From positions 1 to 23,273 of the forward strand of contig CAADVN010000245.1 in NCBI GenBank assembly GCA_900752445.1: a DNA stretch of 23,273 nucleotides, in the 5' to 3' direction. The stretch comes from an uncultured Oscillospiraceae bacterium (lineage in GTDB: Bacteria; Bacillota; Clostridia; Oscillospirales; Oscillospiraceae). The notes below the pieces were generated by a model. That model searched no databases and was not told the DNA's origin. It saw only the letters and a program-made list of their open reading frames with translations. Both the position numbers and the translations under genes were made by a program. Below are positions 1 to 6,817 of this stretch, in pieces (within the stretch, counting starts at the first letter, position 1; each line of letters starts with the position of its first letter).

Positions 1-1
1 C

Positions 2-172
2 AGCCATCTGTACTGCACCGTGTGCGGCAACGTGACCGATGCCGAGGTGGACGAAAAGCAGGTAATGAAGCTGGTGAAAAACCAGAAGGGCCATGTGCAG
101 GACTGCGCTGTTGTGCTGATCGGCGTATGCGAGGCCTGCTGCGAGAAGCAGGTGCAGGAAAACGCCCACTGA
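2..172 (+). CDS. Fur-family metalloregulator, C-terminal fragment
   Basis: The window opens inside this gene, so only the last 56 residues are visible. They carry the Fur/PerR dimerisation-domain pattern: HLYCTVCG near the start gives one Cys-x2-Cys pair, and GVCEACC near the end gives the second, which together hold the structural zinc in this family. The stretch between them (GHVQDCAVVLIGVC) fits the last beta strand of the domain. Fur-family proteins are DNA-binding repressors that sense iron, zinc, manganese or peroxide; the sensing residues lie mostly upstream of the window, so Fur, Zur and PerR cannot be told apart. The reading frame ends in TGA, 76 bp before the likely start of the next gene. 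It looks somewhat less GC-rich than the genes that follow. Confidence 0.75.
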   Translation, partial: SHLYCTVCGNVTDAEVDEKQVMKLVKNQKGHVQDCAVVLIGVCEACCEKQVQENAH

Positions 173-196
173 ACCATAAAATTTGCACGGAACCTC

Positions 197-225
197 TTGC
201 CCGGAGCGTATAAACAGGGTATACT
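197..225 (+). promoter_or_regulatory. Sigma-A-type promoter ahead of the truncated flavoprotein gene
   Basis: TTGCCC at 197-202 and TATACT at 220-225 are separated by exactly 17 bp. They match the consensus hexamers at 4 of 6 and 5 of 6 positions. Transcription would start near 232, just upstream of or within the AGAAGG at 230-235. The surrounding 70 bp are AT-rich compared with the flanking coding sequence. The expected start site lies downstream of the TTG codon at 183, which argues against that codon being the start of the next gene. Confidence 0.55.
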
Positions 226-248
226 ATAGAGAAGGCTCTTTTCAGAAA

Positions 249-1271
249 GTGCAAGTAGATTTTCGCCGCACAGGGCGCTTCGGCCCGGCGGAGACTCTGG
301 CCTTTTTCCGCCGGCTTGGCCTGCTGACCCGCGAGGAATACGGCGGCAGGGTCTATCCCCTGTCGAACTCGGCCAACAGCGTGGTGGACGTGCTGCGGCA
401 GGGGCTCGAGGCCGCCGGCGTCAGCCTCGTCTGCGGCGACAGGGTACGCGAGCTCAGAAGGCAGGGCCGGGGCTTCCGGCTCGTCACCGAGAGCGGGGCG
501 AGGCACGGCTTTGACGCCGTTGTCGTCGCCTGCGGCGGGCTCGCTGGCGAGAAGCTTGGCGGCGGCCGGGACGGCTACGAGCTGCTCAAGGCCCTGGGTC
601 ACAGCCGCACGGCGCTCAGGCCCGCGCTGGTGCAGATAACGACGGAGCCGGCATATCCGCGCTCGCTCAAGGGCATCAAGGCCGACTGCGCACTGCGGCT
701 GCTGTGCGGCGGCGAGGTCCTGGCCCGGAGCGAGGGCGAGCTGCTGTTCACGGAGACGGGCATCTCCGGCCCTGCGGCCTTTGACATATCGCGGGCGGTG
801 TCAGAGCAGGGCGAAGCGCGGCTCGAGGTGGAGCTGGACCTGCTGCGCGAGTATACGCAGGCCGAGGTGCTGGAGCATCTTGCCGCCCGCGCGAAGGCGG
901 CGCCGGGCCAGCCGGCCGCGGAGCTGCTCACGGGCAGTGTGCACAACCGGCTGGGGCGCATGCTAATAAAGTACGCGGGGCTGGAAGCGTCGAGGCCCCT
1001 GGACGGGCTGGGAGACGGCGAGCTGAGGCGGGCTGCGGCGGCCTGCAAGCATTTCCGGCTGCCCGTGCGGGGCACGGAGGGCTTTGCCTCGGCCCAGGTG
1101 ACGGCGGGCGGGATAAGGACCTCGGAGTTTTCGCCGGACACCCTGGAAAGCCGCATCTGCCCCGGCCTCTACGCCTGCGGCGAGGTGCTGGACATAGACG
1201 GCGACTGCGGCGGCTTCAACTTACAATGGGGGTGGTCCAGCGGCCACGCGGCCGGGGAGCTGCGCAGCTGA
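249..1271 (+). CDS. HI0933/BaiN-family flavoprotein lacking its FAD-binding N-terminus (possible pseudogene)
   Basis: Residues from about RFGPAETLAFF onward match the HI0933-like (BaiN, 'aminoacetone oxidase') family of NAD(P)/FAD-dependent oxidoreductases. The insert domain (GGRVYPLSNSANSVVDVL), the FTETGISGPA strand and the C-terminal signature (GLYACGEVLDIDGDCGGFNL) are all intact. What is missing is the first 80 or so residues of the family, including the dinucleotide-binding GGGxAG motif and the glycine-rich GRCN segment; upstream DNA holds a Fur gene end and a promoter instead. The open frame extends back to a TTG at 183, but those extra codons lie across the promoter, so I place the start at GTG 249, with AGAAGG 13 bp upstream. 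Without the Rossmann motif, FAD binding is unlikely. It may be a decayed gene, a deletion, or an assembly join. It converges on the MATE gene. Confidence 0.65.
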   Translation: MQVDFRRTGRFGPAETLAFFRRLGLLTREEYGGRVYPLSNSANSVVDVLRQGLEAAGVSLVCGDRVRELRRQGRGFRLVTESGARHGFDAVVVACGGLAGEKLGGGRDGYELLKALGHSRTALRPALVQITTEPAYPRSLKGIKADCALRLLCGGEVLARSEGELLFTETGISGPAAFDISRAVSEQGEARLEVELDLLREYTQAEVLEHLAARAKAAPGQPAAELLTGSVHNRLGRMLIKYAGLEASRPLDGLGDGELRRAAAACKHFRLPVRGTEGFASAQVTAGGIRTSEFSPDTLESRICPGLYACGEVLDIDGDCGGFNLQWGWSSGHAAGELRS

Positions 1272-1276
1272 CGCCA

Positions 1277-1325
1277 ACGCACGAGCCGCAGGGCCGGTGC
1301 GTCCTGGAATGCCCCCTTGCGGCAT
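1277..1325. terminator. Two small hairpins between convergent genes
   Basis: The 59-bp gap between the convergent flavoprotein and MATE genes holds two inverted repeats: ACGCAC/GTGCGT (1277-1282 with 1297-1302, 14-nt loop) and ATGCC/GGCAT (1309-1313 with 1321-1325, 7-nt loop). Their position suits a bidirectional terminator, but neither arm is followed directly by a clear U tract; only a short TTTT occurs on the plus strand a little further on, inside the MATE gene end. Treat as weak. Confidence 0.3.
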
Positions 1326-1330
1326 GGGCC

Positions 1331-2737
1331 TCAGGCTCTTTTCGCCTTCGGCACCTTTGGGTCGAAGCCGTGTATCCAGTCGGAGAAGAGGTAGTAGATG
1401 AGGTAAACGACGGAGCTTATGCCCCAGGTGAGCGGGTAGGCCCAGTAGATATAGCCTATCTCGCCGAAGAAGCGCATAACGAGCCAGATATACACTATCC
1501 TCAGTATGCACCAGACCGAGAGCATGATGAACATGGGCACGAAGGCCTTGCCCGCGCCGCGGCAGACCGCCGCCACTGAATGTGAGAAGGCCAGAAGCCC
1601 GTAGAACAGCGCCGCCGTGTGCGCCTGCTGGACGCCGTAGGCGAGCACGCCTGGGTCGTCGTCGAAGATACTTATGAAAAACGGCGCGAAGAGGTAATAT
1701 ACGACGCCTATGGCCTCGGCCATGAGCACGGCTGAGATTATGCCGAAACGCGCCGCCTTTTTCGCCCTGTCATACTTCTGCGCGCCCAGATTCTGGCTTA
1801 TGAAGGTCGTCATGGCCATGTTGAAGCTGGTGATGGGTATGAAGGCAAAGCCCTCTATCTTTGAATGCGAGCCGAAGGCGGCCATGGCGAGCTTCTCGAA
1901 GCTGTTTATCTGGCTTTGGACGATGACGTTCGCAACGCCGATGACCGAGTTCTGGATACCCGCGGGCAGGCCGTAGCGGATGATGCGCCGGAGCATGTCC
2001 CGGTGGAAGCGTATTTTCCTCAGCTCCACGGAATATGCCTGGCCCTTCCTGGTGAGCCGCCAGAGGCAGAGCACGCAGCTGACCGCCTGCGAGATAGTGG
2101 TCGCCACCGCTGCCGCCCAGACGCCCCAGCGGAATAGCCCGATGAAGAGCAGGTCCAGCGCCACGTTCGTGAGCGAGGAGAAGATGAGGTAGTAGAGCGG
2201 CCTCTTGCTGTCGCCCACGGCGTTCATGATGCCGGTGCAGATGTTGTACAGCACGATGGCGAGGACGCCGAGGAAGTAGTAGCGGAAGTATTCGATGGCC
2301 TCAGGCAGCACCTCCTCATCCGTGCCCATCCAGCCGAGGAAGGTTGGCGTGAGCGCCACGCCGGCCACGGTGAGTATGAAGCCGGCGGTGAGCCCGAAGG
2401 CCAGGTCCGTATGTATCGCGCGGCTTACGCCGTCCTCATCCCTCGCGCCGTAGCAGTGCGAGATCACGACGCCCGCGCCGAGCGCCGTGCCGTTGAAGAA
2501 GCTTATCATGAGGAAGATGAGCGAACCGGAGGAGCTGACCGCAGCCAGCGCGTCCGTGCCCAAAAACTGCCCCACTATGATCGAGTCCGCGGCGTTATAG
2601 AGCTGCTGGAAGACCTGGCTGAGGAAGATGGGCAGTGCGAACCGCAATATGACGGCATAGGGGCTGCCCTCGGTAAGGCTGCGTGTCTGACGCGGCCCGT
2701 GCGTATGCCAGACCTTGTGATTTGTTTGAAAAACCAT
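1331..2737 (-). CDS. MATE-family multidrug/Na+ (or H+) antiporter
   Basis: A 468-residue polytopic membrane protein of the MATE superfamily, the usual length for bacterial MATE exporters (about 440-480). The first helix carries the family's PIFLSQVFQQLYNAADSIIVG segment and the protein shows about twelve hydrophobic stretches arranged as two halves; the second half begins near RYGLPAGIQNSVIG. Such proteins export cationic drugs, dyes or metabolites using a sodium or proton gradient; the substrate cannot be read from sequence. It starts at ATG 2737 behind AGGGAG with 8 bp spacing. It is the last gene of a long leftward run and is preceded by a strong hairpin at 2757-2785, so it may be partly insulated from the genes upstream. 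No separate promoter was recognised. Confidence 0.93.
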   Translation of the reverse strand: MVFQTNHKVWHTHGPRQTRSLTEGSPYAVILRFALPIFLSQVFQQLYNAADSIIVGQFLGTDALAAVSSSGSLIFLMISFFNGTALGAGVVISHCYGARDEDGVSRAIHTDLAFGLTAGFILTVAGVALTPTFLGWMGTDEEVLPEAIEYFRYYFLGVLAIVLYNICTGIMNAVGDSKRPLYYLIFSSLTNVALDLLFIGLFRWGVWAAAVATTISQAVSCVLCLWRLTRKGQAYSVELRKIRFHRDMLRRIIRYGLPAGIQNSVIGVANVIVQSQINSFEKLAMAAFGSHSKIEGFAFIPITSFNMAMTTFISQNLGAQKYDRAKKAARFGIISAVLMAEAIGVVYYLFAPFFISIFDDDPGVLAYGVQQAHTAALFYGLLAFSHSVAAVCRGAGKAFVPMFIMLSVWCILRIVYIWLVMRFFGEIGYIYWAYPLTWGISSVVYLIYYLFSDWIHGFDPKVPKAKRA

Positions 2738-2756
2738 GACGTTTGCTCCCTGAAAG

Positions 2757-2785
2757 AGAGACGGCGGTAAAAGCCCGCCGTCTCT
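2757..2785 (-). terminator. Strong GC-rich hairpin between membrane-protein gene and MATE gene
   Basis: A perfect 11-bp inverted repeat (AGAGACGGCGG at 2757-2767 with CCGCCGTCTCT at 2775-2785) encloses a 7-nt AT-rich loop. It lies 16 bp past the stop of the gene ending at 2802. On the minus strand the stem is followed by CTTTCA, a poor U tract, so it may be an inefficient terminator, an attenuator or an RNA-stabilising stem. It ends only a few bases before the Shine-Dalgarno of the MATE gene. Confidence 0.6.
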
Positions 2786-2801
2786 TGGGTTTTCATATGG
2801 C

Positions 2802-4598
2802 TCAGACGCTGTACTCCACGACCTCCGCGGGGTACCACTTCGAGTTTATCATTGTGAATACGATGATGCAGCCTCCGGTGTGCTCGCCGTCCTTGAACAG
2901 GCTGACGTGGCAGCTGTAGCTGTTCTCGCCCGTCTTGAGGAAATTGCCGAGCTCATAGCTGTCGTAGCCGCTGTCGGTGACGCCGCCGGCGGGCTCCCTG
3001 TCGAGGTACTCCGAGCCCAGCCTCGAGGTCAGGGGCAGCGTGCCGTAGAGATAGTTTATCATATTGTAATAGTTCGTGTCTATCTTGTCGTTGAGGTTGG
3101 ACTCAAAGGCCGCGTAGAGCTTGAAGAAGCCCTCTGCGTAGTCCTTCTGAGCCTGTTCGAGCTCTGCGTCGGACTCAGGCAGGTAGAGCGCCGTACCGTC
3201 CTGGACATAGGGCGCGCCGAGGCTGCCGCCGTCCGCGCCCGTCACGGTGAGTTCGGGCTCCAGGTGCAGGCCGCCGACTTCCCAGACCACGAGCTCTGGC
3301 GCAGCGCCATAGCTCTCAAGCCCCGACATATAGCCTGGCGTGACGGTCTCGCCGGTCTTGCAGCTCTCGTCGAGCTCCACGCCGTTGACGCTCACCACGG
3401 CGCCCTCGGGTGCGCAGAGCCTGAAGCTCAGCGTGCCCTCGGCCAGCGGGAACACGGCCCCGTTCTCGTCCGAGCTCGCGGCCTCCAGCACCGCGCCGTC
3501 CGCAGAGGACGCGCCTATCTCCACCGTGCCGTAGATGCCGGGTATGTCGTAGCGGCGCAGCAGCTCGGAGGCGTTCTGCTCGAGCTCGGGCAGGTACTGG
3601 GTATCCACGGCCTGCGTGCTTATGTAGCTCTCGCTCACGGCTATGCCGTTCACCGTCACCGTCGCGTCCGCGGGCGCCGTTATGCTCAGGGTCCTGGGCT
3701 CTGGGCTTATGAAGTCCGAGAGCAGCTCGACCTTCTCGATGGACATATACTCCAGCCCGAAGCCTGCCCCGCCGCCCAGCTGCGGCGCGAGATACACCCG
3801 GCAGAGCTCCACACCGCTGACTGAGACAAGATACACCGGCTCCTCGTCCGTGTACGCCTCGTCCTTTTCATAGCTCATGTCGCCGTTCTTTATGAGGTCG
3901 AGGCAGAGCTCGTTTTCGAGCGCGGACTTCGTCTCGAACTCCGTCGGCGTGACGGCAAAGGCCCCGTCTATGGCCGTCTGCCAGTATTTCTCATCGGCCA
4001 TCTGCTCGAACTGGGCCATGACCCGCTCGGGCCTTGTGAACTCGTAGGCCTCGAGGTATTTCCAGAACACGGCCAGCGCCGCCGCCACCGCGAGTATGAG
4101 CAGGATGCAGTAGACCAGCATGGCCTTGCCGAAGCCGCCGAGGCCGCGCTTTTCCTCGGGCTCCTCCATGGGCTCCCACCTGATATCGGGCTCCTTGCGC
4201 TGGGGCCTGCGCTCCGTCTGGCGAGCGGGCAGCGGCCTTTCCCCGGGCTCGCGGCCCTTGGGGCTCTGCCTGCGCACCGGCTCCAGCTCAGCCCTGCGCC
4301 TGGGCTTCGTCTCCGGCTCCGAGGGCTTTATCCGCTCTCTGGGCCTGCGCACGGGCACGGGCTCCGGCTCCCGCATCTGTGCCGGCTCGGGCTCCTGTAC
4401 CGGGTCCTCCGCCGCCGCAGGCTCCGGCTCCGGCTCGGGCTCCGCGGGCCTTGTCACGGCGTCTATCACCGCTGTGCCCGCCGCCGGGGCCTTCTTCGGA
4501 CGCTCCGGCTCGCCCAGGTCGCGCTTTATGGAGTTGAGGAAGCTGTCAAAATCCTCGTCGGCGCCAAGGCCGCTCAGATCGAACCTGTCGTCACTCAT
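2802..4598 (-). CDS. TcaA-like single-pass membrane protein with extracytoplasmic NTF2-like end
   Basis: I do not recognise an exact named family. The protein is about 598 residues. Positions 1-150 are a charged, proline- and glutamate-rich, probably disordered cytoplasmic region (EPEPEPEP near 55-62, then Arg/Pro-rich). One hydrophobic helix follows at about 159-181. The outer part holds two similar beta segments with a V-x-V-N-G core (TVTVNGIAV and VVSVNGVEL) and a C-terminal alpha+beta block of about 100 residues ending in KWYPAEVVEYSV, which resembles the NTF2-like end of TcaA-type envelope proteins. The ATG at 4598 is preferred over GTG 4601 because GGAGGTGA lies 7 bp upstream of it. This start overlaps the previous stop (TGATG), so the two proteins are probably translated together. 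A role in envelope sensing or wall maintenance is inference. Confidence 0.7.
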   Translation of the reverse strand: MSDDRFDLSGLGADEDFDSFLNSIKRDLGEPERPKKAPAAGTAVIDAVTRPAEPEPEPEPAAAEDPVQEPEPAQMREPEPVPVRRPRERIKPSEPETKPRRRAELEPVRRQSPKGREPGERPLPARQTERRPQRKEPDIRWEPMEEPEEKRGLGGFGKAMLVYCILLILAVAAALAVFWKYLEAYEFTRPERVMAQFEQMADEKYWQTAIDGAFAVTPTEFETKSALENELCLDLIKNGDMSYEKDEAYTDEEPVYLVSVSGVELCRVYLAPQLGGGAGFGLEYMSIEKVELLSDFISPEPRTLSITAPADATVTVNGIAVSESYISTQAVDTQYLPELEQNASELLRRYDIPGIYGTVEIGASSADGAVLEAASSDENGAVFPLAEGTLSFRLCAPEGAVVSVNGVELDESCKTGETVTPGYMSGLESYGAAPELVVWEVGGLHLEPELTVTGADGGSLGAPYVQDGTALYLPESDAELEQAQKDYAEGFFKLYAAFESNLNDKIDTNYYNMINYLYGTLPLTSRLGSEYLDREPAGGVTDSGYDSYELGNFLKTGENSYSCHVSLFKDGEHTGGCIIVFTMINSKWYPAEVVEYSV

Positions 4599-4945
4599 CA
4601 CTCAGTCACCTCCGCAGTCTCTGCCGGTTCCCCGGACTCCGCCGGCGCATCTGAAGCGGCCGGGGCCTCGGACTCCGCCGGAGGCTCAGTCTCCGCCGGT
4701 TCCGCGGTCTCCGCCGGGGCGTCGGTCCGGGCCGCGAAGAGCTCCGTCACGAACTCCGGCGCGCCGCGCTCCGCCGCTAGCTCCGCGAAGCGTTCCCCTG
4801 CCGCCGGTGAGGGGCCGAACTTGAGCATCAGCCCCGCCGCGGCCAGAAGTATTACCGCCGCCAGCAGGGTTACGCCCACGAAGGCCAGGATATGCGCTGC
4901 GATCCTGCCGCCCGACGCGGCATTGTCCTTGTCTTTCCTGCTCAT
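4598..4945 (-). CDS. Small membrane protein with extracytoplasmic PAE(T/S) hexapeptide repeats
   Basis: A 115-residue protein of unknown function. Residues 1-14 are polar and charged (MSRKDKDN), residues about 16-43 form one long hydrophobic helix, and the rest should lie outside the membrane given the positive N-terminus. A short globular-looking stretch (about 48-72) is followed by six tandem hexapeptides of the form P-A-E-T/S-x-x at 77-112. I take the start at ATG 4945 because GGAAGGAGAAG sits just upstream; the open frame extends 20 codons further back without a better site. It follows the phosphatase gene by 28 bp and its stop overlaps the start of the larger membrane protein, so the two are likely partners. 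No homologous family is recognised. Confidence 0.7.
   Translation of the reverse strand: MSRKDKDNAASGGRIAAHILAFVGVTLLAAVILLAAAGLMLKFGPSPAAGERFAELAAERGAPEFVTELFAARTDAPAETAEPAETEPPAESEAPAASDAPAESGEPAETAEVTE
4610..4717 (-). repeat. Six tandem 18-bp units coding for PAE(T/S)xx
   Basis: In-frame tandem repeat of six 18-bp units in the 3' end of the small membrane-protein gene. The encoded hexapeptides are PAETAE, PAETEP, PAESEA, PAASDA, PAESGE and PAETAE. The DNA units are degenerate, so the repeat is old or selected at protein level rather than a fresh slippage product. Confidence 0.75.
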
Positions 4946-4973
4946 ATCTCTTCTCCTTCCCTGGAGTTTATCG

Positions 4974-5555
4974 CTATTTGTTGAAGTACAGCAGCCTTGC
5001 CACACCGTCTTTGAGCTCTATGCAGCTCCAGCAGCCCTGCTCGAACCAGAGCCGGTTCACCGCCGAGCTCGGCATCTCCAGCAGCAGCATCATGATGGTC
5101 GAGAGCGGGCCGTTGTGTGAGACCAGCACCGTGTCCTCATCCCTCGCCGCAAGCTCGTCCAGCAGCGCCTGCACCCGGCTGCGCAGCTGTTCAAAGCTCT
5201 CGCCCTCAGGCGGCACCACTCCCGTCCAGTCCGTCAGCATGGCCGTCACGAGCTCGGGATACTGCTCCAGCATCTCCTCGAAGGGCTTGTCCTCGAAGAT
5301 GCCCATGTCCTGCTCCATGAGCCTGTCGTCCAGCTCTATCCTGACGCTTCCGTCCATGAAGGCCAGCCTCGCCGTCTCCGCCGCCCTTATTAGCGGGCTC
5401 GATATGCACCGCCCTATGCCTGTGCCGCGGAGCTTCTCGCCCGCCTCTCTCGCCTGACGGCAGCCCTTTTCAGTCAGCATGCAGTCCGTGCGGCCATAGA
5501 GCCTCCTCTTGACATTGCACTCCGATTCTCCGTGTCTTATGAGGTATAATTTCAT
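4974..5555 (-). CDS. Histidine phosphatase superfamily (phosphoglycerate-mutase-like) protein
   Basis: A 193-residue branch-1 histidine phosphatase. The catalytic LIRHGES motif puts the phosphorylated histidine at residue 8; Arg57 in SSPLIRAAETA, a Glu near 81 (MEQDMGIFE) and His147 in VSHNGP complete the usual phosphate pocket. Members of this size include cobalamin-pathway CobC, broad-specificity phosphatases such as PhoE, and cofactor-dependent phosphoglycerate mutases; nothing nearby points to cobalamin synthesis, so the substrate is open. The start at ATG 5555 has AGGAG upstream and overlaps the cinA stop by 4 bp (ATGA), showing translational coupling. A much longer open frame continues upstream through cinA in another frame but is a shadow. 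Confidence 0.9.
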   Translation of the reverse strand: MKLYLIRHGESECNVKRRLYGRTDCMLTEKGCRQAREAGEKLRGTGIGRCISSPLIRAAETARLAFMDGSVRIELDDRLMEQDMGIFEDKPFEEMLEQYPELVTAMLTDWTGVVPPEGESFEQLRSRVQALLDELAARDEDTVLVSHNGPLSTIMMLLLEMPSSAVNRLWFEQGCWSCIELKDGVARLLYFNK

Positions 5556-6817
5556 ATGTCTGCTCTCTCCTGCTCCACCGGCAGCCCGGTGAGGTATCTC
5601 CTGAGCATGTCGAACGCGTTCTGGCAGGCGTAGAGCCTGACCGTGGCCCTGTCCCTGCTCGTCAGCCGCTTCTCCCTGACCCAGGTGCGCCGCCCGTCCG
5701 AGAGCGAGATGAACACTGTGCCCACCTCGTGCACGCCGTCTCCGTCCGGGCCCGCGAGCCCCGTGACGCCGACGCCCAAATCCGCGCCCAGCTTGCGCCG
5801 CACGCGCTCGGCCAGCTCCGCCGCGACCTCGAAACTCACCGCGCCGTGCTTTTCTATCGTCTCCATCGGTATGCCCAGCAGCAGGTGCTTGGCCTCGTTC
5901 GTGTACACCACTACGCCGCCCCTGAGCGCCGCCGAGGCGCCCGGTATGTCCGTTATCCGCTTTTCCAGCTCGCCGCCCGTGCAGCTTTCGGCTGCGGCCA
6001 CGGTCACGCCCTTTTCTATGAGCAGCTTCACCGTGTGCTCGGCGAGGTTCAGCCCGTCCACGGCGTAGACGAGGTCTCCGAAGATGCCCTTCACCCGCTC
6101 TATAACGGGCGCCATCATCGCCTCGGCCTCGGCCTGCGTCCCGGCCTTCGCCGTCACGCGCACGAGGCATTCCCCGGTCTTGGCGTAGGGCGCGAGCGTG
6201 GGATTCGAGAGCTCCTGCATATAGTCGCGCAGCCTGTACTCCATCTCGCTCTCGCCTATGCCGAAGAAGTGGATGTTGTGCGAGGCGATGACGGCGCTCG
6301 AGAGCTCGGCCAGGATGGGCCTCACCCTGTACTCGAGCAGGGGCCGGAGCTCGCGCGGCGGCCCGGGCAGCATGATGACCCGCACGCCGTCCCGCTCGAA
6401 ATAGCAGCCGGGCGCGGTGCCCCAGTCGTTGCGCAGGGCCCGCGAGCCCTCGGGCAGCCAGACCTGCTGGAGGTTATTCGGCGTGAGCTCCCTGTAGCCG
6501 CGCTTTTTCCAGATGTCGCGCAGCCAGGCCTCCTCTTCGGCGTCCAGCTCGAGCTCCATGCCGAAGGCCTCGGCCAGCGCGGACTTTGTGAGGTCGTCGC
6601 AGGTGGGGCCGAGCCCGCCCGTCGTGATGATGAGGTCCGCCCTGGATTTGGCCCGCTTCACGGCGTCCATGAGCCGGCCCGGGTTATCGCCCACGACGGT
6701 CTGCCAGTAGACGTCTATGCCGTATTCCGACAGCAGCACCGCGACGTCGGCGGCGTCGGTATTTATCGTGCTGCCGAGCAGCAGCTCCGTGCCGACGGAG
6801 ATTATCTCAGCCTTCAA
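5552..6817 (-). CDS. cinA: CinA, competence/damage-inducible protein with NMN deamidase domain
   Basis: A 421-residue two-domain protein of the usual CinA length. Residues 1-170 are the MoeA/MogA-like molybdopterin-binding-type domain with its opening MKAEIISVGTELLLG and the TTGGLGPTCDD loop; in CinA this part can hydrolyse ADP-ribose. Residues about 258-421 are the CinA C-terminal (PncC-type) domain with AAAESCTGG and VVYTNEAK, which deamidates nicotinamide mononucleotide to nicotinic acid mononucleotide in pyridine-nucleotide recycling. The start codon is TTG at 6817, inside the end of thiI (11-bp overlap); the family N-terminus begins exactly there, so this rare start is well supported. 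It overlaps the following phosphatase gene by 4 bp. No recA or other competence gene is nearby. Confidence 0.95.
   Translation of the reverse strand: MKAEIISVGTELLLGSTINTDAADVAVLLSEYGIDVYWQTVVGDNPGRLMDAVKRAKSRADLIITTGGLGPTCDDLTKSALAEAFGMELELDAEEEAWLRDIWKKRGYRELTPNNLQQVWLPEGSRALRNDWGTAPGCYFERDGVRVIMLPGPPRELRPLLEYRVRPILAELSSAVIASHNIHFFGIGESEMEYRLRDYMQELSNPTLAPYAKTGECLVRVTAKAGTQAEAEAMMAPVIERVKGIFGDLVYAVDGLNLAEHTVKLLIEKGVTVAAAESCTGGELEKRITDIPGASAALRGGVVVYTNEAKHLLLGIPMETIEKHGAVSFEVAAELAERVRRKLGADLGVGVTGLAGPDGDGVHEVGTVFISLSDGRRTWVREKRLTSRDRATVRLYACQNAFDMLRRYLTGLPVEQERADI

Noticed and set aside
183..248. TTG at 183 as the start of the flavoprotein gene
   Set aside because: The codons 183-248 overlap the promoter and the expected transcript start lies downstream of 183; the encoded residues do not resemble the family.
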